A DNA stretch of 64,000 bases from Glycocaulis sp050485565 (GCF_050485565.1 NZ_JBJHBQ010000002.1:283861-347860); one strand, 5' to 3'. Shown: positions 54,516 through 63,890, counted from the first letter of the stretch. Made by a program: numbers and translations. The notes: generated by a model not told the origin, from the sequence alone.

Positions 54516-55388
54516 ATGTTCCGCGGCTCTTTTACGGCACTCATCACCCCTTTCAGCAACGGCCAGGTCGATACCGCCGCGCTGAAACGCGTGGTCGAGC
54601 ACCAGATAAAGGCGGGAAGCCATGGGCTGGTGCCGGTCGGCACTACGGGCGAGTGCGTCACGCTGAGCGATGACGAGCACCGTCATGTCGTGGAGACCGT
54701 TATTGCCACGGCGGCAGGCCGGGTGCCGGTTATCGCTGGCGCAGGGTCCAACAACACCGCCCACGCGATTGAGCTGGCGCGCTTTGCCAAGGCTGCGGGC
54801 GCGGATGCGGTGCTGGTCGCTGCGCCCTATTACAACAAGCCCTCGCAGGAGGGGCTGGCGGCGCATTATCTCGCCATCGCCGACGCGGTGGAAATTCCGC
54901 TCTTTATCTACAATGTGCCGGGGCGGTCTATCGTGGATGTCTCGGTTGAGACCATGGCCCGCATCGCCAAGCACCCGAACATTATCGGGGTGAAGGACGC
55001 GACGGGCGATATTGCCCGCGTGACGCAGCATCGCCGCGCCATCGGCGCTGAGTTCATCCAGCTCTCCGGCGAAGATGGCAGCGCGCTGGGCTATAACGCG
55101 CATGGCGGCGTAGGCGTGATTTCTGTGTCGTCGAATGTGGCACCCGCCCTGTGCGCGGCGTTCCAGAACGCAACACTGGAGAGGCGCTGGGACGAGGCGC
55201 GCGCGCTTAATGACCGTCTGCAACCGCTCCATGAGGTGTTGTTCGCCTATTCCAGCCCGTCACCTGCGAAATACGCCGCGAGCCTGCTGGGCCTGTGCTC
55301 AGCCGAAGTGCGTCTGCCGCTGGTGGAATGCCCCGACGCGGTGAAGGCGCGGATCAGGTCGGTGATGGAAGAGTTGTCGCTGATATGA
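54516..55388 (+). CDS. dapA: 4-hydroxy-tetrahydrodipicolinate synthase
   Basis: 290 aa, close to the 292 of E. coli. Class I aldolase-like TIM barrel with Tyr132 (IYNVPGR) and the Schiff-base Lys160 (IIGVKDATGD); VPVGTTGECVTL binds pyruvate. Catalyses the committed step to lysine and diaminopimelate. ATG 54516 (MFRGSFTALITPF) gives the best family length; ATG 54507 is an alternative. It overlaps smpB by 4 bp (ATGA). Confidence 0.95.
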   Translation: MFRGSFTALITPFSNGQVDTAALKRVVEHQIKAGSHGLVPVGTTGECVTLSDDEHRHVVETVIATAAGRVPVIAGAGSNNTAHAIELARFAKAAGADAVLVAAPYYNKPSQEGLAAHYLAIADAVEIPLFIYNVPGRSIVDVSVETMARIAKHPNIIGVKDATGDIARVTQHRRAIGAEFIQLSGEDGSALGYNAHGGVGVISVSSNVAPALCAAFQNATLERRWDEARALNDRLQPLHEVLFAYSSPSPAKYAASLLGLCSAEVRLPLVECPDAVKARIRSVMEELSLI

Positions 55389-55855
55389 GCAAGAGCGACG
55401 ATAACGGGCTTATCGCCGTCAACCGGCGTGCGCGCTTCGATTACGAGATCGAGGACACGATGGAAGCTGGCCTGATGCTGGTCGGCACCGAGGTGAAATC
55501 CCTGCGTCAGGGACGGGCGAATATTGCCGAAGCCTATGTCAGCGTGGAGCGCGATGGCGCGCTCTACCTGATCAATGCCGATTTTCCCCCTTACGAGGGC
55601 GGCAATCGCTTCAATCACGAGCCGCGCCGTCATCGCAAGCTGCTGCTCCACAAGAAGCAGATGGCCCAACTGGCCGGCGCGGTGCAGCGCGAGGGACGCA
55701 CCATCATCCCCTTGCGGCTCTATTTCAACGACCGGGGTCTCGCCAAGCTCCTGATTGGCCTCGCCAAGGGCAAGAAGACCATCGACAAGCGCGAAACCAT
55801 CAAGGAGCGTGAGTGGAACCGCTCCAAGGCCCGCCTGATGAAAGATTTCGGCTAA
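55385..55855 (+). CDS. smpB: SsrA-binding protein SmpB
   Basis: 156 aa. NRRARFDYEIEDTMEAGLML, VGTEVKSLRQGRANI and the basic C-terminal tail (KKTIDKRETIKEREWNRSK, given in part) match SmpB. It delivers tmRNA to stalled ribosomes. Translationally coupled to dapA. The stop shares CTAA with the convergent UDG gene. Confidence 0.96.
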   Translation: MSKSDDNGLIAVNRRARFDYEIEDTMEAGLMLVGTEVKSLRQGRANIAEAYVSVERDGALYLINADFPPYEGGNRFNHEPRRHRKLLLHKKQMAQLAGAVQREGRTIIPLRLYFNDRGLAKLLIGLAKGKKTIDKRETIKEREWNRSKARLMKDFG

Positions 55856-56508
55856 AGCCGCGCTTTGGCCTTCTCGAACACAGCATGGAACATGGGCTCT
55901 GTCAGCCGGCCCGTGTTCGTGTTGTAGCGTGAGCAGTGATAGCTATCGATCAGGGTGAGGGGGCCTTGCGGGCCTTTCACCTCATGCTCTGCCCCGTGGG
56001 CAAACTTGAAACCCGCTGGACGATGGCCCAGCGCGCGCAGCGTGTTCTCATGCGCGATACGCCCCAGCGCGATTATCACTTTCAGCCTGGGTAGGGCCGC
56101 GATGCGCGCGGCCAGGAAGGGCCGGCAATTGGCCATTTCCTCGCCCACCGGCTTGTTCTGCGGCGGAGCGCAGCGCACGGCATTGGTGATCATGGCGTCG
56201 TGCAGGGTCAGGCCATCAGCTGGGTCGGCCTTATAGGTGCCTTTTGAGAAGCCATAGGTCTCAATCGTCGCGTAGAGCAGATCGCCCGCCCAGTCGCCGG
56301 TGAAGGGCCGGGCGGTGCGATTGGCTCCTGTCCGTCCCGGTGCCAGCCCCACGATCAGCAGGCGCGCGTTGGCGTCACCGAAGGAGGGGACGGCCCCATT
56401 GAACCAGTCCGGCTCCTGACGGGCGTTTTCCTGCCGGTAGGCGACAAGGCGCGGGCAGAGCGGGCAGGCGGGCTGCGGCTCGGCCGGCACGCTATGCGTC
56501 ATCGTCAT
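55852..56508 (-). CDS. Type-5 uracil-DNA glycosylase (UdgB-like)
   Basis: 218 aa. The CPLC pair near residue 15, NAVRC and the ANC about 16 residues later give four cysteines for a [4Fe-4S] cluster; LLIVGLAPGRTGANRTARPF is the motif-1 region and SYHCSRYNTNTGR the C-terminal motif. Family-5 (UdgB) enzymes remove uracil and hypoxanthine from DNA. The start is uncertain: ATG 56508 or 56502 both overlap the end of the NYN gene, with no clear Shine-Dalgarno. The two are therefore probably co-expressed. Confidence 0.88.
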   Translation of the reverse strand: MTMTHSVPAEPQPACPLCPRLVAYRQENARQEPDWFNGAVPSFGDANARLLIVGLAPGRTGANRTARPFTGDWAGDLLYATIETYGFSKGTYKADPADGLTLHDAMITNAVRCAPPQNKPVGEEMANCRPFLAARIAALPRLKVIIALGRIAHENTLRALGHRPAGFKFAHGAEHEVKGPQGPLTLIDSYHCSRYNTNTGRLTEPMFHAVFEKAKARL

Positions 56509-57073
56509 TGTCGGTGGTTGGGGGCACGAAGTCTTCACGGGCGCGGCGCTCGCGGCCCACAAGGCGGCCAAGCTCGGCCAGCTCGATGAAATTGTCGGCC
56601 TGACGGCGCAGATCGTCGGCGATCATGGGCGGCTGGGACTTCAGCGTGGACACGACCGAAACGCGTACGCCTCTGCGTTGCACGGCCTCGACCACTTTGC
56701 GGAAATCACCGTCACCGGAGAACAGCAGGATATGGTCGAGATAGCCAGCCGCCTCAAAGATATCGACGGCTATCTCGACATCCATATCGCCCTTGATGCG
56801 GCGGCGGCCATGTTCGTCGGTATATTCGCGCGCCGCCTTCGTGACGATGGAGAACCCGTTATAATCCAGCCAGTCGACGAGGGGGCGGATAGGGGTGTAA
56901 TCGTCATTCTCCAGGAGGGCGGTGTAATAATTGGCCCGCACCAGCCGGCCGCGTTTCCTGAATTCTTCGAGTAACTTGCGGTAGTCGATGTCAAAATCGA
57001 GGGCGCGGGCTGCGGAATAGAGGTTGGCACCGTCGATAAAAAGGCCGATGCGCTCATTGGGATAGAATGTCAT
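56492..57073 (-). CDS. NYN/LabA-like PIN-fold domain protein (DUF88)
   Basis: 193 aa. The acidic catalytic residues appear in GLFIDGANLY, KGDMDVEIAVDIFE and LLFSGDGDFRKVVEA, the pattern of NYN/LabA family proteins thought to be RNA nucleases. Acidic C-terminal tail (TDNDDDA). ATG 57073 with AAGGAG upstream. Its substrate is unknown. It is divergent from folK and overlaps the UDG gene downstream by 17 bp. Confidence 0.88.
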   Translation of the reverse strand: MTFYPNERIGLFIDGANLYSAARALDFDIDYRKLLEEFRKRGRLVRANYYTALLENDDYTPIRPLVDWLDYNGFSIVTKAAREYTDEHGRRRIKGDMDVEIAVDIFEAAGYLDHILLFSGDGDFRKVVEAVQRRGVRVSVVSTLKSQPPMIADDLRRQADNFIELAELGRLVGRERRAREDFVPPTTDNDDDA

Positions 57074-57117
57074 GGGGCTCCTTAAGGGGCTTATCGCGAA
57101 CTGAAATAGGCAGTGTT

Positions 57118-57636
57118 TTGAGTATCTACATCGCTTTTGGCTCAAACCAAGCCTTTGGCAGCATACAGCCAGCCGCATTGCTCTGCGAGGCGGGAAATGC
57201 GCTTGAGGCCAAAGGTGTCCAGCTTGTTGCGCGCTCCTCGCTCTGGCGGTCGCCTGCCTGGCCGGATCCGGCAGACCCGGCTTATGTGAATGCTGTGGCT
57301 GAAGTTGAAACGCGCCTGACGCCGCCTGAGTTGCTTGCCTGCCTGCATGAGGTGGAGGCGCAGTTCGGACGGGTGCGCGCCGTGCGCAATGCGCCGCGCA
57401 CGCTTGATCTGGATATCATCGATTTTGACGGCCTGGTAGCCGGTGAGGCGCAGGGGCCGCTCCTGCCACATCCGCGCGCGCATCAGCGCGCCTTCGTTCT
57501 GCTGCCCCTTGCCGAGATCGCGCCGGACTGGACTCACCCCGAGACGGGCGAGGGAATTGCCGCCCTTACAGAGGCGCTTGCCCGCGCGGATGTTGAAGCG
57601 ACGACGCGCCTTGGCATGTTTGCCGCTAAGAGCTGA
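57118..57636 (+). CDS. folK: 6-hydroxymethyl-7,8-dihydropterin pyrophosphokinase
   Basis: 172 aa. Opening YIAFGSNQAFG, then RSSLWRSPAWPDP, FLNAV-equivalent YVNAVAEVET, and the HPPK signature RNAPRTLDLDIIDF, followed by HPRAHQRAFVLLPLAEI. It pyrophosphorylates the pterin in folate synthesis. The start is TTG 57118 (no in-frame ATG/GTG closer than 57067, which would run into the divergent NYN start). Next gene is rpoZ after 107 bp. Confidence 0.92.
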   Translation: MSIYIAFGSNQAFGSIQPAALLCEAGNALEAKGVQLVARSSLWRSPAWPDPADPAYVNAVAEVETRLTPPELLACLHEVEAQFGRVRAVRNAPRTLDLDIIDFDGLVAGEAQGPLLPHPRAHQRAFVLLPLAEIAPDWTHPETGEGIAALTEALARADVEATTRLGMFAAKS

Positions 57637-57743
57637 ACCTTTGTGCAGCGCAGCGCCGCGCTTGAAGCGGGAGCCGCACTAAGGTATCAGGAGGGTTCGC
57701 TATTACCCCCGACCCCCTGTTTGCATTGGGAGCGTCCACGCTC

Positions 57744-58109
57744 ATGGCTCGCGTTACTGTCGAAGACTGCATCGAAAAAATCCCCAACCGGTTCCGGCTG
57801 GTCCTTCTGTCTGCGCACCGCGCCCGCAATATCGCGGCCGGTTCCCAGCTGCAGATTGACCGGGACAACGACAAGAACCCGGTTGTGGCGTTGCGCGAGG
57901 TAGCCGAGGAAAAGCTGGATCTCGACGCATTGTCGGAAAGCCTGGTTGCCGGTCTGGAGCGTGTCATTCCCGCCGATGAAGACGAGGACGATGCGCGCCA
58001 TGACGCCGCTGAAGCTCCGCGCGCGCTTCCGGCTCCGGAAATGGACGAGGCGGCCATGCTGCGCGCCCTGCAGAGCGATCGGGACGGGCCGGCAGACGGC
58101 CGTTTGTAA
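57744..58109 (+). CDS. rpoZ: RNA polymerase omega subunit
   Basis: 121 aa. MARVTVEDCIEKIPNRF, SAHRARNIAAGS and KNPVVALREVAEEKL are the RpoZ signatures; the acidic C-terminus (DEDEDDARHDAAEA) is long. Helps assemble RNA polymerase and mediates ppGpp response. It lies 3 bp before spoT, the ppGpp enzyme, so rpoZ-spoT is a likely operon. Confidence 0.95.
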   Translation: MARVTVEDCIEKIPNRFRLVLLSAHRARNIAAGSQLQIDRDNDKNPVVALREVAEEKLDLDALSESLVAGLERVIPADEDEDDARHDAAEAPRALPAPEMDEAAMLRALQSDRDGPADGRL

Positions 58110-58112
58110 GCA

Positions 58113-60332
58113 TTGGGCGGGGTAGCGCTCAGCGCGTCCGCCGAAGCGCCGGGAAGTATCCCAAGCGCCGATGAGCTCATTGCGCGGGTAAGGGCCTATC
58201 ATCCCAATGCGGATGCAGACCTTATCCGGCGCGCCTATGAGTATTCGCGCGACAAGCATTCCCATCAGAAACGCCATTCGGGTGAGCCCTATTACGGGCA
58301 CACGGTGGCTGTTGCGATGCTTCTGGCCGATCTGCACCTTGACGTGGCAACCGTCTGCACGGGCCTTCTTCACGATACAGTTGAAGATACGGATGCAACG
58401 CTCGAAGAAATAACAGAATTGTTCGGCGATGATGTCGCCCGGCTTGTCGATGGCGAGACCAAGCTCAGCCAGATGGAGCTGATCAACAAGCGCACCCGTC
58501 AGGCCGAAAATTTCCAGAAACTCGTGCTGGCCATCACCGATGATGTCCGCGTGCTGCTGGTGAAGCTGTGCGACCGGCTGCACAATATGCGCACGCTGCA
58601 TTTCATGCCCAAGCCGGAAAAGCGCGAACGCATCGCCCGCGAAACGCTGGAGATTTACGCGCCGCTGGCCCGGCGTATCGGTGTGAACCGGATCTGCGTG
58701 GAGCTGGAAGACCTGGCTTTCCGCAACATCAATCCCGATGCCTACGAGTCCATTACCCGCCGGCTGGCCGCGCTGCGCACCACACGCGCCTCTGCCATTG
58801 CTGCCATGTCGTCGCTCTTGTCCCAGCGGCTGGAGGAGGCGGGCATAGACTGCCGCGTGTTCGGACGCGAGAAGCGGCCCTATTCGATCTGGCGCAAGCT
58901 GGAGCGCAAGGGGACCTCGTTTGACGATATCGCCGACATCTATGCCTTCCGCGTGATCGTGAACACGCCGGATGAATGCTACCGGACTCTGGGCGTGATC
59001 CATCAGAACTGGCGCTCGGTGCCGGAGCGCTTCCACGACTATATCTCCACACCCAAGCCCAATAATTACCGATCGCTGCACACCACGATTGTCGGTCCGC
59101 ACAATGTGCGCATGGAGCTGCAGATACGTACCGAGGCGATGGAGGCGGTAGCCGAGACCGGCGTGGCCGCACACTGGCGCTACAAGGCCGGCCGGTACGG
59201 CTATGATCCCAAATCAGCGCGGGAGGCGGGCGGCGATCCGCTCAGCCGCCTGCGCGCCTTTGTCGAGATCCTCGAGCAGGGCGGTGATCCGGACGAGTTC
59301 CTGGAACATGCCAAGCTGGAGATGCTCACAGACCAGGTCTACGCCTTCACGCCCAAGGGCGAGCTGATTGCCCTGCCACAGGGTGCAACGCCGCTGGACT
59401 TTGCCTATGCGGTCCATACCGAGCTGGGGGCAGGCGCTGTCGGCGTGCGCATCAATGGACGCGAGCGCCCGCTGAGAACGCGCCTGCGCAATGGCGATAC
59501 GGTGGAGATCATCAAGGGCGGTGTGCGTCAGCCGCCCGCCGGGTGGGAAGACCTGGTGGTCACAGGGCGCGCCAAGGCCGCGATCCGCAAGCTGATCCGC
59601 GAAACCCAGCTGCAGGAGTTTGAGCGGCTCGGCAAGGTGATTGCCGAGCATGCCTTCCAGCGCGAGGGCAAGGCGTTCAAGGAAAACATGTTGAGTGAAG
59701 CGCTCGCCCGGCTCGACCTGAAATCCGCGCCGGAACTCTACCAGGCGCTGGGGCGCGGCCAGATCACCTCAACCCAGCTTTTCGACGCCGTGTTTCCCGG
59801 CCAGCGCGAGAAAAACCCCAATGATCCGAGCCAGCGCGAGCTGATCGACGACGAGAAAGGCGCGCTCTACGTGCATGGCAGTGGTCTGACGCCCGGCGTG
59901 TCGCTGCATTTTGCTGCCTGCTGCTCGCCGCTGCCCGGTGACCGGATTGTCGGGATATTGCGTGAAGGTAGCGGCGTTGAAGTGCATGTCATTGACTGCG
60001 AACGCCTGGCGGAGCTGGAGGAAGAAGACCCGGCCTCCGGCGATAACTGGATCGACCTGAAATGGACGCCTGAAGCGCGCTCGAACGCTGTTTCGGTAGG
60101 CCGGGTACTGGCGACGGTGCGCAATGAGCCGGGCGTGCTGGCCGAGATTGCCGGCGCGGTTGGTGAGGCACGTGGCAACATCACCAATATCAAGACATTG
60201 TCGCGCTCGCGCGATTTCTTCGACATGGCGTTCGATATCGAAGTGGTGGACGTGCGCCATCTGTCCAATATCGTCGCTGCACTGAAGACGTGTGACCGGG
60301 TAGTCAGTGCCGAGCGCGCCCGCTACGAGTAG
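58113..60332 (+). CDS. spoT: Bifunctional (p)ppGpp synthetase/hydrolase (RelA/SpoT, Rsh)
   Basis: 739 aa. HD hydrolase domain (HSGEPYYGHTVAVA, LLHDTVEDT), synthetase domain (REKRPYSIWRKLERKG, DIYAFRVIV, YRSLHTTI), TGS domain (VYAFTPKGELIALPQGATP) and a C-terminal ACT (RVLATVRNEPGVLAEIA). The intact HD motif supports hydrolase activity. The single alphaproteobacterial Rsh controls the stringent response. Start TTG 58113 has no Shine-Dalgarno, consistent with coupling to rpoZ. Confidence 0.95.
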   Translation: MGGVALSASAEAPGSIPSADELIARVRAYHPNADADLIRRAYEYSRDKHSHQKRHSGEPYYGHTVAVAMLLADLHLDVATVCTGLLHDTVEDTDATLEEITELFGDDVARLVDGETKLSQMELINKRTRQAENFQKLVLAITDDVRVLLVKLCDRLHNMRTLHFMPKPEKRERIARETLEIYAPLARRIGVNRICVELEDLAFRNINPDAYESITRRLAALRTTRASAIAAMSSLLSQRLEEAGIDCRVFGREKRPYSIWRKLERKGTSFDDIADIYAFRVIVNTPDECYRTLGVIHQNWRSVPERFHDYISTPKPNNYRSLHTTIVGPHNVRMELQIRTEAMEAVAETGVAAHWRYKAGRYGYDPKSAREAGGDPLSRLRAFVEILEQGGDPDEFLEHAKLEMLTDQVYAFTPKGELIALPQGATPLDFAYAVHTELGAGAVGVRINGRERPLRTRLRNGDTVEIIKGGVRQPPAGWEDLVVTGRAKAAIRKLIRETQLQEFERLGKVIAEHAFQREGKAFKENMLSEALARLDLKSAPELYQALGRGQITSTQLFDAVFPGQREKNPNDPSQRELIDDEKGALYVHGSGLTPGVSLHFAACCSPLPGDRIVGILREGSGVEVHVIDCERLAELEEEDPASGDNWIDLKWTPEARSNAVSVGRVLATVRNEPGVLAEIAGAVGEARGNITNIKTLSRSRDFFDMAFDIEVVDVRHLSNIVAALKTCDRVVSAERARYE

Positions 60333-60358
60333 CGCCGCGTTTTATCGGGAGGCCGGAC

Positions 60359-60949
60359 ATGATGACCGCAGACGAAGTGCTGGACGAGTTCCGCGAGGCG
60401 GGTGCCTTGCTGGAGGGCCATTTCATCCTGTCATCGGGCCTGCGCAGCCCGGTCTTTCTGCAAAAGGCGCTGGTCTTCCGCGAGCCTGCCCGCACCGAAA
60501 AGCTGTGCAAGGCGATGGCCGAGGCGGTGCGCGCGAAGGTTCAGGACAATATCACGGCCATCGTCTCGCCCGCGCTGGGCGGGATTATTCCGGGCTATGA
60601 AACGGCGCGCCAGCTGGGCCTGCCTTTCCTGTTCGTCGAGCGCGAGGATGGCGAGTTCCGCCTGCGCCGCGGCTTCCAGCTGACGGCGGCTGACCGCGTA
60701 CTGGTTGTCGAGGACATCGTGACGACGGGTCTCTCCTCGCGTGAATGTATCGACGCGATATCGAAGACCGGTGCCAAAGTGGTGGCTGAATGCTGCCTCG
60801 TGGACCGTTCTGGCGGACGCGCCGATGTCGGCGTGCCGCTTATCGCGCTCGCGACGGTGGCCTTCCCGGCCTATGCCGAAGATGCGTTGCCGCCGGAGCT
60901 GGAGCGCATTCCGGCTATCAAGCCCGGTAGCCGGGGGCTGGAGGCGTAA
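60359..60949 (+). CDS. pyrE: Orotate phosphoribosyltransferase
   Basis: 196 aa. PRPP-binding loop RVLVVEDIVTTGLSS near residue 115, HFILSSGLRSPVFLQKA N-terminal block and VSPALGGIIPGYE phosphate region. Makes OMP from orotate in pyrimidine synthesis. Second ATG at 60362 possible; GGGAGG precedes. It is followed after 5 bp by pdxJ. Confidence 0.94.
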   Translation: MMTADEVLDEFREAGALLEGHFILSSGLRSPVFLQKALVFREPARTEKLCKAMAEAVRAKVQDNITAIVSPALGGIIPGYETARQLGLPFLFVEREDGEFRLRRGFQLTAADRVLVVEDIVTTGLSSRECIDAISKTGAKVVAECCLVDRSGGRADVGVPLIALATVAFPAYAEDALPPELERIPAIKPGSRGLEA

Positions 60950-60954
60950 GGCAG

Positions 60955-61701
60955 ATGTTGCGTCTGGGCCTCAATATCGATCACGTCGCGACCATCAGGA
61001 ATGCCCGCGGTGGCACGCATCCCGATCCGGTGCGTGCGGCGGCGGTGGCGCAAAGCGCTGGCGCGGACGGCATCACCATCCATTTGCGTGAAGACCGGCG
61101 TCATATCCGCGATGGTGATCTGGAGGCTATCCGCTCGGCCACGCGCCTGCCGATCAATCTGGAAATGGCCGCGACCGACGAGATGGCGGAGATCGCAGAG
61201 CGCTTTAAGCCCCATGCCGCCTGCCTGGTGCCGGAAAAGCGCGAGGAGCGCACGACAGAGGGCGGGCTGGACGTGGCGGGCCTGCACAACACGATTGCGC
61301 CGATTGTACGCCGCCTGAAAGACGCTGGCTGCCGTGTCTCGCTCTTCATCGAGCCGGACCCGGTGCAGATTGCGGTAGCCGAGGTTCTGGGCGCGCCGGT
61401 CGTGGAGCTGCACACCGGGCGCTATGCCGAGCTCTGGCTGGAGGGCGATGAGGCGGGCGTGGCGCGTGAGCTGGAACGCCTGCAGGACGCGGCCAGAGAG
61501 GCCGTCCGGCGTGGTATCGAACCGCATGCCGGTCATGGCCTGACCTTTGACAATGTGAAGCCGGTGGCGGCCATACCGGAGCTGGCCGAGCTCAATATCG
61601 GCCATTTCCTCATCGGCGAGGCGATTTTCACCGGGCTGGAGACGGCCGTGAAGCGCATGCGCGCCTTGATGGATGAAGCGCGTGCGGAGAAGGTCGCGTG
61701 A
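60955..61701 (+). CDS. pdxJ: Pyridoxine 5'-phosphate synthase
   Basis: 248 aa. LGLNIDHVATIRNARGGTHPDP (quoted in part: NIDHVATIRNARGG), DGITIHLREDRRHI and NLEMAATDEM, GLDVAG, ELHTGRYAE, and GHGLTFDNV are all PdxJ hallmarks. Condenses 3-amino-1-phosphopropan-2-one-type substrate with deoxyxylulose 5-phosphate to pyridoxine 5'-phosphate. The stop overlaps the GTG of acpS by 4 bp. Confidence 0.96.
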   Translation: MLRLGLNIDHVATIRNARGGTHPDPVRAAAVAQSAGADGITIHLREDRRHIRDGDLEAIRSATRLPINLEMAATDEMAEIAERFKPHAACLVPEKREERTTEGGLDVAGLHNTIAPIVRRLKDAGCRVSLFIEPDPVQIAVAEVLGAPVVELHTGRYAELWLEGDEAGVARELERLQDAAREAVRRGIEPHAGHGLTFDNVKPVAAIPELAELNIGHFLIGEAIFTGLETAVKRMRALMDEARAEKVA

Positions 61702-62111
61702 TAATCGGCATCGGCACCGATATTATTGATATCCGCCGCATCGAGCGGTCGATCGAGCGATTTGGCGACCGCTTCAAGAACCGGGTTTTCAGCGCAGGCG
61801 AGCGCGCCAAGGCGGAAAGCCGCATGCGCGAGGTGGACACCTATGCCAAACGCTTTGCCGCCAAGGAAGCGACCGCCAAGGCGCTGGGTACCGGCATTTA
61901 CCGGGGCGTGATCTGGCGCGATCTGGAAGTCATCAACCTCAAAGGCGGCAAGCCGACCATGAACCTTTCGGGCAAGGCGCTGGAGCGTGCGCGCGCGCTG
62001 ACGCCCGAAGGCATGGATTTCACCGTTCACCTGACCCTGACCGATGATTACCCCTGGGCGCAGGCATTCGCGATCCTGGAAGCGATCCCGAAGGCGGAGC
62101 CGGGCGCATGA
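61698..62111 (+). CDS. acpS: Holo-[acyl-carrier-protein] synthase
   Basis: 137 aa. IIGIGTDIIDIRRIERS (Mg2+-binding Asp) and FAAKEATAKALGTGI (catalytic KEA) are intact. It attaches 4'-phosphopantetheine from CoA to ACP. GTG start; its TGA overlaps the rnc ATG, so lepB, often between them in alphaproteobacteria, is absent here. Confidence 0.96.
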   Translation: MIIGIGTDIIDIRRIERSIERFGDRFKNRVFSAGERAKAESRMREVDTYAKRFAAKEATAKALGTGIYRGVIWRDLEVINLKGGKPTMNLSGKALERARALTPEGMDFTVHLTLTDDYPWAQAFAILEAIPKAEPGA

Positions 62112-62797
62112 CCAACCGGATCAAGCGCCTTGAGGAGGTTGTCGGCTACAAATTCACCGATCCCGGCCTGCTGGAAATCGCGCTGACGCATGCGAGCCAT
62201 GGCGATGGCCGCCGCCGCACCGATTCCAACGAACGCATGGAGTTTCTGGGAGACCGCGTGCTGGGGCTTCTGGTCGCCGAGCAGCTCTACGCCATGTTTG
62301 AAGGGCTTAGCGAGGGCGGGCTGGCGCATCGTCTGAACGCGCTCGTCAACAAGGGCGCATGCGCGCGCGTGGCCCGCTCACTGGGGCTGGGGGAGGCGTT
62401 GCTACTGTCGCCGGGCGAAGAACGTCTGGGTGGACGCGACAAGGAATCCATCCTCGGTGATGCCTGCGAGGCGTTGATCGGTGCTATCTATCTTGATGGC
62501 GGGCTGCCGGCCGCACGTACCTTTTTCGCCGCCGCGTGGGAGGAGGAGCTGGCCCAGCTCACCCGCCAGACCAAGGACGCGAAATCCTATCTGCAGGAAT
62601 GGGCGGCGCGCAATAGCCTGCCAGCGCCAGCCTATCAGCTGGTATCGCGCAAAGGGCCGGACCATCGCCCGCATTTCACGGTGGAAGTGACGATAGACGG
62701 GCTGGAACCTGCTATGGGTGAAGGCGCGACCAAACAGGCCGCGCAGCGCGCCGCCGCAGACGCCATGCTCAAACGGGAACACGCCCATGACCAGTAA
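62108..62797 (+). CDS. rnc: Ribonuclease III
   Basis: 229 aa. The catalytic signature NERMEFLGDRVLG, ALIGAIYLDGG with the second Glu/Asp set, and a C-terminal dsRNA-binding domain (AKSYLQEWAARN ... ATKQAAQRAAADAML). Cleaves double-stranded RNA in rRNA processing. Overlaps acpS by 4 bp and era by 11 bp. Confidence 0.97.
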   Translation: MTNRIKRLEEVVGYKFTDPGLLEIALTHASHGDGRRRTDSNERMEFLGDRVLGLLVAEQLYAMFEGLSEGGLAHRLNALVNKGACARVARSLGLGEALLLSPGEERLGGRDKESILGDACEALIGAIYLDGGLPAARTFFAAAWEEELAQLTRQTKDAKSYLQEWAARNSLPAPAYQLVSRKGPDHRPHFTVEVTIDGLEPAMGEGATKQAAQRAAADAMLKREHAHDQ

Positions 62798-63734
62798 GGA
62801 CACCACCCGCGCAGGCTTTGTCGCCGTGATGGGTGCGCCCAATGCGGGCAAATCCAGCCTAGTGAACGCGCTGGTCGGCCAGAAGGTCTCCATCGTCACC
62901 CACAAGGTGCAGACCACGCGCTTCCAGATACGCGGCGTGATGATGAAGGACCGCACGCAGGTCGTGCTGGTCGATACGCCCGGCGTGTTCGCGCCGCGCC
63001 GCCGCCTCGACCGGGCGATGGTGAAAGCGGCCTGGGCCGGGGCAGACGAGGCCGATGCCATCGTCCATGTCGTCGATGCGGCTGCCGCATCGCGCGTGCT
63101 GAAGGGCCGGACAGGCGGGCAAGATGCGCGCGCCGATGAAGACACGCGCCGCGTGATCGAAGGGCTAAAAAACGCCAATCGCACGGCCATTCTGGCGCTC
63201 AACAAGATTGATCTCATCAAGCGGGACGAACTTCTCGCGCTGGCGCAAAGTCTCCATGAAACAGGTGCTTACAGCGAGGTCTTCATGGTCTCTGCGAGCA
63301 ATGGCAGCGGCGTGAAGGACCTCGCCGCGCGCCTGGTCGCGCTGATGCCCGAAGGCGAGTTCTTCTATGATGAGGACCAGATTGCCGATCTGCCCATGCG
63401 CCTGCTCGCTGCCGAGATCACCCGCGAAAAACTCTTCCTGCGCGTGCATGACGAGCTGCCCTATGGCCTCACGGTGGAGACCGATAGCTGGCAGGACCGC
63501 AAGGATGGCTCGGTGCGTATCGAGCAAACCATTTATGTCGAGCGCGAAGGCCACAAGCCGATGGTCATCGGCAAGGGCGGCCAGACGCTCAAAACCATTG
63601 GCGAGCTGGCCCGCAAGGAGCTCTCTGCCGATCTGGAGCGCGAGGTTCACCTCTTCCTGCACGTGAAGGTCCGTCCAGGCTGGAGCGAGGAGCGCGCGCG
63701 CTATTCCGCCCTCGGCCTGGAGTTTGATGCGTGA
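62787..63734 (+). CDS. era: GTPase Era
   Basis: 315 aa. G1 GAPNAGKSS, G3 DTPGVF, G4 NKID, then a C-terminal KH domain (MVIGKGGQTLKTIG). It binds 16S rRNA and helps 30S maturation. A 19-aa insertion (about residues 105-123) carrying ALKGRTGGQDARADED lies between G3 and G4. ATG 62787 lies inside the end of rnc. Confidence 0.95.
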   Translation: MTSKDTTRAGFVAVMGAPNAGKSSLVNALVGQKVSIVTHKVQTTRFQIRGVMMKDRTQVVLVDTPGVFAPRRRLDRAMVKAAWAGADEADAIVHVVDAAAASRVLKGRTGGQDARADEDTRRVIEGLKNANRTAILALNKIDLIKRDELLALAQSLHETGAYSEVFMVSASNGSGVKDLAARLVALMPEGEFFYDEDQIADLPMRLLAAEITREKLFLRVHDELPYGLTVETDSWQDRKDGSVRIEQTIYVEREGHKPMVIGKGGQTLKTIGELARKELSADLEREVHLFLHVKVRPGWSEERARYSALGLEFDA

Positions 63735-63768
63735 GTAGACTTCCTCATTCGGCCATTGACTGGCGTTT

Positions 63769-63820
63769 CACCGGCGAAAGCCGGTGCCCAGACTTTTTCT
63801 GGATCCCGGCTTCCGCCGGG
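63769..63820 (+). repeat. REP-like double hairpin between era and recO
   Basis: CACCGGC-GAAA-GCCGGTG (63769-63786) and CCCGGC-TTCC-GCCGGG (63805-63820) are separated by CCCAGACTTTTTCTGGAT, itself a CCAGA-TCTGG hairpin. Typical alphaproteobacterial intergenic repeat form. It interrupts an otherwise overlapping gene cluster. Confidence 0.65.
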
Positions 63821-63890
63821 AAAACGCTGTTGATGGGTGGGGCTCTGCCAAGAACGATGACGGGCGTAAAAAGCGTCAAAGACGGCCCCC

